A DNA stretch of 64,000 nucleotides from Theocolax elegans (GCA_026168455.1 CM047431.1:18017547-18081546), one strand, 5' to 3'. Positions 33,640 to 45,030 are shown, counted from the stretch's first letter. The notes: a model not told the origin generated them from the sequence alone. Translations and numbers: made by a program.

Positions 33640-34890
33640 TAAGTAAATAGCAATAAAAGAGATGCATCTAGTCCTAGCACAAGTACCGATAAAGAGAGAT
33701 CTCCTGAGCTCAACCGACAGCCATCTGAGCTTGAGATTGTAAGGTATTACATGTTCACGCCAGAGATGTTCCCCACACAAAGCGAACACACGCGTTCAGT
33801 AGACGCTAAAGATTTAAATTCTTAGTAGCATCTAAGTCGTTGAAGACCGCACATACGTAATCTAAATGCGGAAAAACAAGCGCATCAACAAGACTCTTCC
33901 TATTATGACACGACAGCGCAAGCTTAAAAAATCTTAAGGAGTGTAGGACCCCATGAACACGCTGGGACACCGATGCGACCTGACGTGACCAATCCAAGGT
34001 AGGTGATATCCAAACTCCTAACGATTTGACTTCAGATTCATAGTCAAGAAAATTGCTACCTATTGAGATTTTCGGGGCACTGTCCAAGTCAATACGCGAA
34101 ATAAAGGCTTGATTATCCATGATCATCACCTTTGTCTTTTTAAGGTTCAATCCCAATCTATTCGACCTCGCCTACTTATCCACCGCATTGCCGTCTTCTG
34201 TAATTTGCTGAACTCACCTGACGAGGTCAGCAGGGTAGAATGAGTGGTAGATCTGGATGTCATCCGCAAAAATCATGTGAGTAGAATAATTTAAGACTCG
34301 CGGTAGATCATTAATAAAAATCGAATATAGCAGCAGGCCTAGGACACTGCTCTGCGGAACCCCTCTAGATGTGCCAAACCAGGCCGAGCTAGCTCCCAAT
34401 TCATCCACCACCGCCTGAGAGCGGCCTACTAGGTAGTGGTAAAACATGTGTTGTCAGTGTCAGAACAGCCCAGGAGCGCAATTTAAAGAGTAGAGTATCG
34501 TGCAGTATTGAATCGAACGCTTTAGAGAAATCAAACAGGATGAGAATGGTGATCATACGCTTATCAATGGCTCTTCTAATATCATCCACAACACCAATTA
34601 TAATTTTAGAGATTTTGCAAAGCTTAGTAATGGGCCTAGTATCAGACAGCGAGAGAACCCTGCTTGATTTAGTTAGAGGAAAGAGGAGGGACCTTGTTCA
34701 GTTGACTTTCGAGTAGTTGAGTACGAAATAGATGCGTAATGATTACTGAGCTGATCAAGTGAGAAGATGTTGAGAGGCGATTGAGTAGGTTTAGTAACAA
34801 GATCCATGTTCCTGAGCTCGTTCCACAAATTTGTAGAGTTAGATGCGGATCTGATTCTGTTGTTGTAGTGCCCAAATTTACTCTAGTCAA
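33640..34890 (-). pseudogene. CR1/Jockey-like LINE reverse transcriptase fragment
   Basis: Minus-strand segments: 34589-34401 with FDFSKAFDS (first catalytic aspartate), 34447-34214 with GVPQSSVLGLLLYSIFINDL and FADDIQIY (catalytic FADD), 34156-33806 with LNLKKTKVM and a SLGVWISPTLDW thumb, then a C-terminal region in broken frame to about 33640. Frameshifts and stops separate the segments. No endonuclease is attached, so this is 5'-truncated. It is not colinear with the endonuclease fragment at 31510 and is a second element. Confidence 0.8.
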
Positions 34891-34940
34891 TAGAATTACT
34901 AACTAAATTACGAAGTTCTTTATAAGTTTATTTACAATTT

Positions 34941-34987
34941 AGGAGCATAAAAATAGCGACGTTAAAATAATAATATAAAAAATATAT
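34941..34987 (+). repeat. SINE tail fragment
   Basis: gagcataaaaatagcgacgttaaaat followed by an A/T-rich tail. It matches the 3' tail of the SINEs at 40649, 41208 and 55588, but without a tRNA-like head. Confidence 0.65.
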
Positions 34988-37281
34988 AGGGGGTCAAACG
35001 AGTAATTGAGAAAGAATCCTTGAACTTTTATATGAAAAGTTTTTTTAGCGTCCTTACTTTCCGAGGTTTTCGAAAAATTTCTATTTTAGGGCTTTTAGAA
35101 CATTTGACCTTCAAATGAATTTGGATTACGTTTAACTCTCTCTGTAAACAATGGGGGTTCTTATTTAAAAAGCTGTACTTTATCTTCAAATAACATTGAA
35201 CTTCAAGCCCAAGGTCAAATTCAAGGTCACTACGACTTCTATATGAAACTTTTTTTTCTCTGAATTGTACTTTCTGAGTTACAATAGGGTCCAGGATTTT
35301 TTTAATGCTCTGTATTAGTACATTGTATGTAATTATATATGTATATAAAAATATTTATTCGTAAAAGGAATCAAATCACTATCTACACCATTGGGGTCGT
35401 TGAATACGAATCCAATATCAAAATTCGGAAATTCAAAAAGACTGTCTAATATGTTGCATAGAAATCTATAAAAGCAGAAAATGAGCATGAAAATAAATTC
35501 AAAATGATATATAAATTACTATAATTTTATAAAAAACCATTATATTTATTTTTTTGTTTTCCTTTCAGTTGTTATTTATTTGCTTGAGCGGACGAATCAA
35601 AAGCCAATGGAGAATAGAATACCTCCAGCAGCCGAATAGCCTTTATCTTTCTTTCCGGCGTGATCAGTAGAATTAGAAGAGTTACCTGGATTTATCATTA
35701 ATCGAATTTTATTTGCCCATGTGGTTTTTATAATAACTGATTAAAAGCGGGACTGTATGGCTTAGCCTGCGTGAGATAGTCTAATCAAAACCATACTGCT
35801 CGGTAGGACGTTCAAATAGCGAATGAACGAGACCAGCTTCTTCATCCGGCTCGCAACGTAGCTTGATCCTCTCAAAAATAAGGATTTTTCCTCTCCACCC
35901 TATCACTACCTTTATCTATCATACTGCTGCTTCTATCTACCGCCGTTAATTTCGTTGGTTGATTGCCACGCGTAATCAGCCTTGATCTTATTTCCGTCAA
36001 GACCGATTAACCAATAATAGTGGTTCACGTCACCACCATTCCATTAATTATTGGCTCGATTGCGCAACCAATCACCTTTGACACTCGGAAGGCGTACGTT
36101 ACACACATTAAATTACCATATCGATAACTCAGTCGGTACTGCCGCCCCGTACCTAACGGCTATATAAACCCTATTAATTAATTCCGACACACTCCTACTA
36201 AAATTAAAATTATTAATTACGGCTATTTACAACTATATCTTACAACAAATTGCGGCTCGCCCAAGATCTACCGACGCGTATATATTATTTTTAATTAATT
36301 AATTATAGGCGCGGAATAAATAAAATAATAATTAATTCCCCATACTGCCGGCGTATACCCACATCTCACAATCGGCTAGTATGTATACGTACGCGCGCTA
36401 TACGATAGCATATACGCGTGTATATGTGTGCGCGCGTCGTATAAATCTACTCTATATACCGCCGTATAAAATATTCGCATATATTAGTATACGCTGCCCC
36501 TACACTACTCTCTCCCATCATTCCACCGACGGTAGCTCACTTGAACCATCGGCAACGGTTACTCCAGATACCGTGGGACGACCTGGACTCGGTCCCTGGC
36601 CCACAATAGCTCTCGGTCGTGGTTAGGCTCTTCTCGGCGTACTTTTCCGTTGGGTATCGGGCGCGTGATTTATCCACTCTCACCGCGCTGCCACATACCC
36701 GTACCGCAGGTATTAGTGTTGTTATAAGTGCACCTAATTATAGACCTCATAATAAAGATCTAATTTTTTTAATTTTGACTCTAAATCGCTCGTGCATGTG
36801 TTTATTAGAAAGTATACACTCTAAACCGTAAAGTTGAAAATCTCGAAGTAAAAAGTGTGAAACAAACGTTTTAATCTTGTTTGAAATACGAACTTTAAAA
36901 AATCTAATTTATAGATTTTAAACTTTAGATGTTTTAATAGCACAAATTCCAACTGTAACAAAGTGGAAAATATACGTTTTAATCCTTATAACGGTTAAAT
37001 ACTCATTCGACTTCGCGGAAAAATTAATTTTGTCATTTTCAACTTTTCGCCAAAATTATCAATTTATACTTTAGAGGGCGTCTCTTCGCGTTTCAATATG
37101 TACTGACATAAATCTTTAGAATATAACAGGTTTACATTCACCTGGTATTGCGAATGACTGGTCAAAGTTTTGCTTACATTAATTTCATTAACATTATTAC
37201 TTGCTATTGTTTATGGTAAAGGATGGACGATTCTGAACTGGTAAGTTAAGAATGTCATGTTTACGTATCTTTAGAGATTTT
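34988..37281. other. Intergenic DNA without a recognised gene
   Basis: The portion at 35000-35300 has a gggtcaaacgag start and several aaggtcaa words, as in some DNA-transposon ends. The portion at 36120-36760 is GC-richer, with TATATAAACC near 36161 and a polyadenylation-like AATAAAG near 36751. It may be an LTR, but no pair or coding region supports that. Confidence 0.35.
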
Positions 37282-37510
37282 GTGAGATAACAAATACCTC
37301 ACACGCATCAAAATAAAATTAAAAACATGTTGTCCAGTACCTGAAAAATAAATATGTGGTATTAATATTTATTAATATAAATTCAAAATACTATTACTGG
37401 AACTTCTCACCTAGCACAGGTAATGCCTAAGCATGCTTAGGCATTACCTGTGTATTAATGCTGAAAATTTATCCTTCTGAATCAGGGAGAACTCCTGTTT
37501 GGCTGTGACG
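37282..37510 (+). mobile_element. LTR-like fragment with a perfect 38-bp palindrome
   Basis: Starts tgtgagataacaaatacctcacac and shares gttgtcc-gtacctga-aa with the sequence at 54989-55050, and tggtattaa...atactattactgg-aac and a cagggagaactcctg-ttggct word with 59650-59765. Those two segments are apparently the ends of one LTR split by later insertions, so this looks like a second, unsplit copy. Confidence 0.55.
37415..37452. repeat. Perfect 38-bp palindrome
   Basis: CACAGGTAATGCCTAAGCA followed at once by its exact reverse complement, with no spacer. Confidence 0.95.
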
Positions 37511-37728
37511 ACTCCTTGGGCACTGGCTTCCGCTAGTCCTGGGACTCGTGATAATTATTACAGTTTTCAGTTGGCAGTCTCCCCTTATTTAATCAGGTTA
37601 TGCCAGGCACTTGGGTATTCCCTTTGCGCCCTGTTTTCCATTTCCTATTTTTAGCTCCCCAAGTATACAGCAAATCTGCTTCACCTGGGTTTTGTAATGG
37701 GTCCTTGGTTTTATCAATCGGGTATCGC

Positions 37729-39890
37729 TCAGAGACCCTGCCATATAGCTAGTATTCTCTGAACATCCCAACTGGAGATATCCCCTGAATTAATAAGAAA
37801 TTCACCTGTAAGGCGCCATCTTTTTGTCATAACTCTAGGACATTCACATAGTATATGTAGAGATGTTTCGTTTGCCTCTTTGCACATTCGGCATAATGGA
37901 TCTGTTTCCAGTCCCATTTTATACATATGATATCGCAAATTTCCATGTCCAGTGAGTATGTTCATTGCTTTTCTGCATCCTGCAGTTTTTATCCATGCTC
38001 TTTGGTGTTTCTTCACCAGCCATTCCCTTAGTAAATCTGTGAGATGGCTGTGTGACATTTTCACCGTCAGACTTGGTTCTACATGTTTTCCATTTGTACC
38101 TATCTTTGCTAGGTCATCAGCTATTTCGTTACCACGTATACCTACATGACTTGGTATCCATGTTAGCGTTAGCCGTTTATTTGACTCTGCCAGCCTATTT
38201 AGTGTCTTGTGACATTCCCAAATTAGGCTGGACTTAGTGGTGTAACCATTCAGATTCTGTAACACAGTTCTGCTGTCCGAGAAAATATATATCTGAGCAT
38301 CTTTGCAGTTCTCCTGTGCCGCTTTAGCACATTGCAGGATTGCAAATGTTTCCGCTTGGGAAATGGTAATGTGTTCTTTTAGGGAATATATCATATCTTT
38401 CCCATTCGTTCTGCGATACACCCTTGCCCGACTCCCTGGATATTCTTGGATCCATCAGTGTACCAGAGTTCTTTGCCCTCCGGCACCCTAACTCGTCCTT
38501 CACTCCAATCGTCTTTGCTAGGCAGGCTGACTTTATATCTTTTATCGAATAGGAACTCGATGTTGCATCTATCAGTTCCCTCATATAAGTTTTCTCTTAG
38601 ATTTCGCGGTAGATTACTTAAGAGTTCTCTATCCGCCCGTCGATTTATGAGATTTCTAACTCTTAAGTATCTTTTAATGGCTTCTGCCTTAAGAGTGAGC
38701 TGAAACGGCTCAATATTCGTTATGACCCTCATAGCATGTACCGGGGTGGTTCTTAGAGAATTGGTGATACATCGCAAGACCAGTCCCCGTACCTGCTCCA
38801 GCATCTGGTTTGCAGTTGTAAAACCAGCTCGCTTCCACCAAATCACTGCTGAGTACGTGAGCTTTGGTTTCAGGATTGCTGTGTAAATCCACATCAGGGT
38901 TTCTGGTTTTAGACCCCAGTTCAAGTGCAAAGCTCTACGTGTTTGCCATAGAACTTTTATAACTTTATTACACTGATTTTCTAGGTGTTCTTTCCAGTTT
39001 AATTTACTGTCAAGAATGACACCCAGATATTTAGCTTTTCCTTTTATTTCTAGCCGTTTTCATCCATATTCGAGGTGTTTTATGCTTGTTTTCCACTTAT
39101 ATTTTCGTGTAAGCACCATAACTTCCATTTTTTCCGGATTTACCGATAGCCCACCTCCTTGACACCACTTATATATCTTATTCAAGGCACTTTGCATAAT
39201 GGCAAACAATGTTTCTAAAAATGATCCACTAACTACTATTGCTAAATCGTCTGCATATCATACAACTTCACAGCTCATGTTGGTTAGTAGGCATAATAGT
39301 GTATTCATTACAAGATTCCAGAGGGATGGGGAGATAACCCCCCCTGCGGACATCCCGTGTTCACTCATTCACTTACCTTGGTGTTACCCTTGGTCATTAC
39401 TAGCTTTCGGTTTGATAACATGAGTTCGACCCAGTCCGTGACTGGTTGAGTTATTCCATGTCTCTTCATTGCCTCCTTGATCACTCTTTTGGAGGTATGA
39501 TTGAAAGCTCCTTCTATGTCCAGAAAGACCATTAGAGCGAAGCCTCCATTTTCAACTTGATCCTCAATTAGGTTCACTATTTTGCACAGGGCAGTCTCCG
39601 TGGAGTGTTCTACCCTCTACGCATACTGATCCCTATGAAGTGGTCGTTCTCTTAAAGGTTTATCTTTAATATATCTATCTATAAGCCTTTCCATTGTCTT
39701 GAGCATAAACGATGTGAGACTTATAGGTCTGAAGTCTTTAGGAGAGCTGCTTTTGGAATAAAGATAGTTCCAGACTTGCTCTAATAAGCCTAGTCATTGG
39801 ACGGATAATACACTCTCCCGCCCTCTGTAACAGTGCTAGGTAAATACCATCCAGTCCTACCACCTGACTTTGTTCTCCGAGGCAATTTCG
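37729..39890 (-). pseudogene. LINE reverse transcriptase with C-terminal RNase H (I-like group)
   Basis: Minus-strand order: an RT portion at about 39890-39365 (LDIEGAFNHTS with the catalytic aspartate), and the YADD box at about 39260. YADD is preceded by a stop where the family has glycine. The thumb follows at 38930-38700, then RNase H from LWYTDGSK (near 38490) through QAETFAILQC and SDSRTVL to WIPSHVGIRGNEIADDLAK (near 38090). The end at 37729 has a zinc-binding CRMCKEANETSLHILCEC motif. A frameshift near 38391-38421 splits RNase H. RNase H after RT places it among I/LOA-like LINEs. It is inactive as read. Confidence 0.85.
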
Positions 39891-39904
39891 GTCCTCAGCA
39901 CACT

Positions 39905-40316
39905 GTATGATCCGGTTTGGTTCACCGCATACTGGTTTCCCGTTTTGTTTGATTCACTTCCAGTCCAGCGTCATTCAACGGCCTTAGTACGTAATCGAGC
40001 CATTGTACATGGTCCTCAAAAGTTTCGGTAATGACGATCAAGTCGTCTATGTAACCAAACACATGAGATTCCACCTTAGGCCCGAAAATGCATCTATAAG
40101 CCGTGCAAAGGTCATAGGAGCATTCATGAGGTCAAAGGGCATTATCGTGAACTGACACAGCACCGACTCTGGTACAGCAAATGCAGTATAATGCCGGCTC
40201 GCCTCGGCCATTAAGATTTAGAAGTACGCTTTCTTAAGATCAATTTTTGATATATATCTTGCATTATGCAGCATATCCATTATGGGATCCATATTAGGAA
40301 TTGGATAAGAATCAAG
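39905..40316 (-). pseudogene. Gypsy (Ty3-like) reverse transcriptase fragment
   Basis: The minus-strand translation has DSYPIPNMDPIMDMLHNARY, then SKIDLKKAYF, the ASRHYTAFAVP block and a CQFTIMPFDLMNAPMTFARL block, typical of the Gypsy RT fingers and palm. It then shifts frame before the YxDD region. No LTR or other pol part adjoins it; it abuts the LINE remnant on one side and a hAT-like element on the other. Confidence 0.8.
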
Positions 40317-40319
40317 TTT

Positions 40320-41207
40320 TATGCCCGCACTCGGGTTCGGGTATTTTCTTCGGGTTCGGGCGGGTACCTGGCATTTTCGGGACCCGAAAATTTAACGGGT
40401 AACCCGTAATTTGCGGGGTACCCGACAATTTCGGGTAGTCCAAATTTTTCGGGTAACCCGAGTATTTCGGGTAGTCCACATTTTTTGGGTAACCCGAGTA
40501 TTTCGGATAGTCCGAATTTTTCAATATATTTAATTCAAAAGCATTAGTTTTGGTATAAAGAAGTGGTTTTTCAAAAATTAAACTTATAAAGTAGCTATAT
40601 TATTAGCTGGTTTATTTATTATTTTATTTATTTTATTTTCCTATTATTTTTTTTTTTTTTATTATTATTTTAACGTCGCTCTTTTTATGCTCCCAAACCG
40701 GTGCTAATCAGCGACGGAGGTCATACGATGTCTTGGTGAAGAAAGCACTTGTTGAAAATACGTTCGCCAGTGGTGCTTGTATCAATCGGCCGGGGCCGGG
40801 AATCGAACCTGGAACCTCCAGATTACGAGTCCGACGCCCTACCGACCGAGCCATCGCAGGCCTCTTCCTATTATTATATTTCCCTTGTAATTCTTATTAA
40901 AAACTTATTATCTTTTTTACATTAAAAGTGAAACAAATATTAATTAATAAATAGTTGGAATTGAAACATTGGGATAACGCGAGAAATATTCGGGCAGTCC
41001 AAAACATTTGGGTAGTTCGAAATATTCGGGTAGCTCGAATCATTCGGGTAGACCGAAATACTTCGGGTAGCCCGAAACATTCGAGCAGACCAAAAAATTT
41101 CGGGTTACGGTAAAACCCGAAGCCCGACCGACTCAAATCCGACCCGACGGGTCGGGTTTTCGAATCGGGTAACCCGACTTTCCGGGTACCCGCACACTCC
41201 CAGTATT
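40320..41207. mobile_element. Non-autonomous hAT-like element with periodic CGGGTA repeats at both ends
   Basis: Both terminal ~200 bp consist of inverted CGGGTANCCCGA-type words spaced at about 16-19 bp (40330-40525 and 40985-41200). The right end reads ...gggtacccgcacactcccagta. Such subterminal repeat arrays are known in some insect hAT families and bind transposase. The interior is short and non-coding and is interrupted by a SINE at 40649-40864. Apparent reading frames across the repeats are artefacts. Confidence 0.6.
40649..40864 (-). mobile_element. tRNA-derived SINE, copy a
   Basis: On the minus strand it starts gaggcctgcgatggctcggtcgg (A box) and has B box GGTTCGATTCC. A body follows with acaagcaccactgg, then the tail cgctgattagcaccgg-ttgggagcataaaaagagcgacgttaaaa and an A/T-rich end. 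The head has an anticodon-like loop CTCGTAA, suggesting a tRNA-Thr(CGT)-like origin. An 11-bp target duplication TTCCTATTATT flanks it (40638-40648, 40865-40875). It would be transcribed by RNA polymerase III and moved by a partner LINE. Confidence 0.88.
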
Positions 41208-41426
41208 TTTTTTTCTTTTTTTTTATTATTTTAACGTCGCTTTTTTTATGCTCCCAAACCGGTGCTAATCAGCGACGGAGGTCATACGATGTCTTGGTGA
41301 AGAAAGCACTTGTAGAAAATACATTCGCCAGTGGTGCTTGTATCAATCGGCCGGGGCCAGGAATCGAACCTGGGACCTCCAGATTACGAGCCCGTCGCCC
41401 TACCGACCGAGCCATCGCAGGCCTCC
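41208..41426 (-). mobile_element. tRNA-derived SINE, copy b
   Basis: Close copy of 40649-40864 in the same orientation. Target duplication of 12 bp, ACTCCCAGTATT (41196-41207) and ACTCCTAGTATT (41427-41438), with one mismatch. It inserted at the very end of the hAT-like element. Confidence 0.88.
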
Positions 41427-41509
41427 ACTCCTAGTATTAATAGACTCTCTCAGTAAGTACGAATAGGTAGAGGTATTACGTAATAAGAGTGCTAAAACAG
41501 TATCCGATG

Positions 41510-42243
41510 CTTTTCAAAATATATTTTCGAGATCGATTAGAAGAGTACTTATATATGTACAGTGTGATGCAAGGAAAAATTTATTGGATCTAATTTTCAA
41601 GAATTTCTCAAAAAATGGGGATTTTGTTTCGTGTAGCACGTAATCCAGACATTAAAGCCGCCGTTGTAGAGCATTTAAATCGAACATTAAAAAACTTATG
41701 TACAGATTTTATACATAAAAATATAGACATATCAATATAATAAATATAGACATATCAATATAATAAATATAGACATATCAATATAATTAATAAACTTATT
41801 GTCGCATACAATTACACAAAACGCATCGGTACTCATATGATCCCGGCCAATGTTACCGTTTATAATGCTTCCAAAGTGAGAAAAAATTTACAGAAACGTG
41901 TTTTAAATCAACGAAAGTCATCTCGTTCCTATATACACAAAGTGGGTAATTATGTTCGTATCAGTCGTGCCAAAAGTACCTTCGAAAAAAATTTGGAGAA
42001 AAACTATAGTGAAGAAATTTTCAAAATCTTTCGCGCGTCTGTGTGACAAAATGCTTGTTAACTAACAGACTTAATGATGAATTGATTAATGGTTGTTTTT
42101 ATCTTGAAAAATTAGTTTTGGTAAGTAACAAACGTGTTCGCAGAGGATTTGTATTCAGGATTGAACGCACGATCAAAAGTAAAGGGCATTGGTTCAAACA
42201 AACAACTATCAGTGAAGTGGTTAGGTTATTGCCAAAAATTTAA
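41510..42243 (+). pseudogene. Polinton/Maverick integrase remnant
   Basis: Plus-strand fragments in changing frames match the retrovirus-like integrase of Polintons. The RNase H-like core includes an RNPDIKAAVVE block whose glutamate is the third catalytic residue. Then come a PANVTVYNASKVR segment (from 41837), a YVRISRAKSTFEKNLEKNYSEE segment of the C-terminal barrel, and a last part at 42043-42243. The core is interrupted by three direct copies of a 23-bp unit at 41719-41788. Frameshifts and stops make it non-functional. Integrase would insert the element's linear DNA. Confidence 0.75.
41719..41788 (+). repeat. Three tandem copies of a 23-bp unit
   Basis: Unit aatatagacatatcaatataata, repeated inside the decayed integrase. 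It looks like replication slippage after the gene lost function. Confidence 0.9.
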
Positions 42244-42273
42244 CTCTTGGGTAAAATTAATCAGATTTTCAAA

Positions 42274-43049
42274 AAGCAATGGATAGTGATAATTTTAATG
42301 TAGTTCTTCCTAGTATCAGTAGCATGCGATGCTTTCCTGATAATACCACTTCATTGTAAATCACATATTTATTACACGCAATTTCTTTACATGGTCATTC
42401 GAGCGTAGGTTTAACAGAAATACAAATTCCATGTGCAATATACACTTTTAAGAAAAGGAAGCGAATTTCTCGTATTGGATTGACAATTCTATTGACAAAA
42501 TCGTTGCAGATAATATATGTTCATTTCCATCACGCATGCACAAAGGCATTACCGATCACCAACATACAGTAAATCAATCTATCGAATGTGCAAAACGCAT
42601 TCAATTCAAACGATCAGTTAAAATAGGAGCTTTTACACTCTTCATAAAGTTTGTGATTGTGAACAAACTCATTACAATTTGAAAATGATAGTTACAATTA
42701 TACGGGAATTGCGATAAATTTCAATTTCAATGGAATTACAGTTGAGGCTGACGGACCTGCTTCTCTCGCAAGAGCTATTCCTAATCAACTTTTTGTTTAC
42801 ACGGATATTTGTGTGCCTTACACAGTGGGTGATATCAGAGCTGCACTTTTCCGTCTAGTGTGCTTCAATAATGGAAAGTACGGAAGCGGTGCAACCATAA
42901 TCAAACAATATTCTCCACCCAATTACATTCCTGTGTTAAATAATAGTTTTCAAAATATTGTAATAGATATAAGAGATCAATGTTGTAATCACAGATCATT
43001 TGAATACGGAACGTTGATAGTTACACTTCACTTTAAACGCGTCAATTAA
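42274..43049 (+). pseudogene. Polinton minor capsid (penton-like) protein, broken
   Basis: The start resembles the N terminus of Polinton penton-like proteins and is soon broken by stops. The C-terminal part is readable from about 42690, and its last 79 codons (42813-43049) are open. They contain PYTVGDIRAALFRLV, a YIPVLNNSFQNIVIDIRD block and GTLIVTLHFKR, matching the conserved C-terminal jelly-roll strands of this family. In intact elements the protein would form capsid vertices. Confidence 0.75.
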
Positions 43050-43067
43050 ACTCGTAACTAATGATAT

Positions 43068-43511
43068 GAACCAATATAATTCATATTACAACGATCAGAT
43101 TGGATGTGGTGGTGTTCGTCACGTTATTACCAATTCGCCGTACCAACGGGGGCACAGTATTGGAAGTTTTCTAAGTGTCTTTTTAAGAAAGTCTTACTCT
43201 ACATTACAATTTGAGTCAAAGCAGTAGGTAAAGAAGCCTGTAGAACAGGACTAAACATTTTAGATGATGTTAGCAATAGTGGAATGTAATTGAAGGAATC
43301 AGTAAATAATCGTATACATGAATCTGGACAAAATCTCAAGAGAAGAGCAGCCAATAAAACTTCTGAACTAATGAAAGGGTCAGGATATAAACGGAGAAAT
43401 AGGAAAAAAAAACGTCAGTCACCCAAGAGCCGTTTAAGAACACACAATAGAACTAAACGAGAAGGTGGAATTGCATCAGGACGAATAACTAAAAGAACTC
43501 AAAAACGATGA
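43068..43511 (+). pseudogene. Polinton PX-like minor core/capsid protein, frameshifted
   Basis: The first part has a glycine-rich IGCGGVRHVI block followed by YQRGHSIGSFL. It then shifts frame to an open stretch at 43290-43511 with ESGQNLKRRAANK and a very basic KRRNRKKKRQSPKSRLR tail. This layout fits the PX protein (adenovirus pVI-like) of Polintons. Confidence 0.6.
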
Positions 43512-43579
43512 ATAGTCGTAAAAAGGAAGAAGAAGAAGCAAACTTTACGTATAGTATCGGAAATTTTTGTTCTATATAA

Positions 43580-44030
43580 TTATGGCTTTTCTATATACTA
43601 TTTTTTTATAAGTGTTCACCCTATGTAGTTTGTATTTTCATTTAGGTTTGTAGATAACAGAGCTTTTAATGAAAATTCACAATATAATCAATTTAATTTC
43701 TATCACTACAATATCAATCATCTTTCTCTGTACATTGATGGTGTATATGTGCCCGGAAAACCATTAAAACCAAAATTTAGCGGAGATAATCCTCTGCACG
43801 TAGAAGTTTATCAAACATTGTTTTCTGGAAGTGGAATTAATTTTCTAAACTAACCAATCACGTACTGCGTACCAAATACAACAGAGGATATTATCTCTTT
43901 GATTCTGATGTAACGCTCGACCTTGCAGTAAATCCAAACATGCACTGCAATTTGGTGAAACATGGGAGAAACATGAGTGTTCGTAAAGAATTGAAATTTA
44001 TCAAAATGGATTACATTGTAGATATATAAT
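43580..44030 (+). pseudogene. Polinton major capsid protein, C-terminal remnant with internal deletion
   Basis: A readable segment from about 43650 has FNFYHYNINHLSLYIDGVYV, then KPLKPKFSGDNPLHVEVYQT and LFSGSGINFLN, after which the frame breaks. Further family-like residues continue to about 44030. This is the C-terminal jelly roll of the double-jelly-roll capsid protein. A short stretch near 43583 could be the original N terminus, which would imply a large internal deletion. It cannot make capsids. Confidence 0.7.
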
Positions 44031-44179
44031 GCTTAAAAAACTGGAAGAACGCCTTCATTCCTAAGGAAGTAGCAGTTTTCTTAGAGTGAACGGATGTTTT
44101 GCCATCGTCTGATCAAGTCTCCACATGAATAGTCTGAGTTACTGCTAGAAATCAAATAGTGTAACCAGTATGTATCGAA

Positions 44180-44620
44180 TTATTCTCATGGTACAACATG
44201 GAGCGCTGAAGATATTAGTGTAGAACAACTCGAAGAACATTTGCGGTCTCTATCAAAAGCCACGACTAGGTTTTATATTCACAGACACAAGAAACAGGAA
44301 TATCTCGAAAAGGTGATAACTCGTGAAGTTATGAACGTTGAACAAATGTTATCACCCACATTTGAAGATCTGAAAATTAATCATCGAAGCGTTTCATGCA
44401 TGTCTCATTATCATGTATAAACCACATGTGGTTGTTAGAGATAAATGCTTCGTATGTGCTCTGAATCAAGTGTATTTGTTGAGAAAGTGGTTACTGTCGG
44501 TACTTCGAGATACTTCCTCAGAAAGTGAAGAAAATACTAGTGAAAGACTACAAGGTAATGCGAAAATTTCAATTTCGCAGTCGCATTTTCAGAGTCAATC
44601 GAATAGTATAGAATCATAGT
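44180..44620 (+). pseudogene. Polinton-associated protein of unknown function, broken
   Basis: Open over about 70 codons from near 44190, with EQLEEHLRSLSKATTRFYIH, then a KKQEYLEKVI block, a stretch of acidic and hydrophobic residues, and C-x2-S-H near its end. Then a frame change leads to a segment with DKCFVCALNQVYLLRKW. The arrangement of cysteines and histidine suggests metal binding. It lies between capsid and protease remnants, so it is probably an element gene. I cannot name its function. Confidence 0.45.
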
Positions 44621-44734
44621 ATATTTGTACCACCATAATATGACGAAGTTAATACAGCAAATAAGGATGATGTGTACGACATTGAAAAATACTTAAAAAA
44701 TTAATACGAAGCAGATACAAAAATTTATGACAAA

Positions 44735-45030
44735 ACTGAAAGCTATAGCAGTGCATGCTGCTCTCTGGGATTTCCAGATTAATAGAAAAACCAGTTGCAA
44801 TTTTTGCAAATACTGATGCTCGTACTAAAAAAGGATTGCTTTGGATTGCTATCTATATAGATAAAAATTAATACTAAATATACTTTTACAGTTACGGAGT
44901 CCCCGTACTCTCTTCTCGTCATATCGAAGGAGTCAGAAGAAACTGCGTACAATACCGATGGAATAAGAAAAAATTACCAAGTATTGAATTTACTCTCATT
45001 TTGTAACAAGTTTTTTACAAATTCAAGGAA
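44735..45030 (+). pseudogene. Polinton adenain-like cysteine protease remnant
   Basis: Readable as KPVAIFANTDARTKKG followed by LWIAIYI, then, after a stop and frame change, YSYGVPVLSSRHIEGVRRNC. This follows the pattern of adenovirus-type proteases. The histidine expected just before WxAxY is replaced by leucine, and the segment ends before the catalytic cysteine region. The remnant is inactive. In intact elements the enzyme matures capsid proteins. Confidence 0.65.

Noticed and set aside
40312..41136. Frames with repeated YPKNSGYPK- and FRTTRMFWTARIF-like peptides
   Set aside because: They are translations of the periodic CGGGTA arrays at the ends of a DNA transposon, with no start context or conservation evidence.
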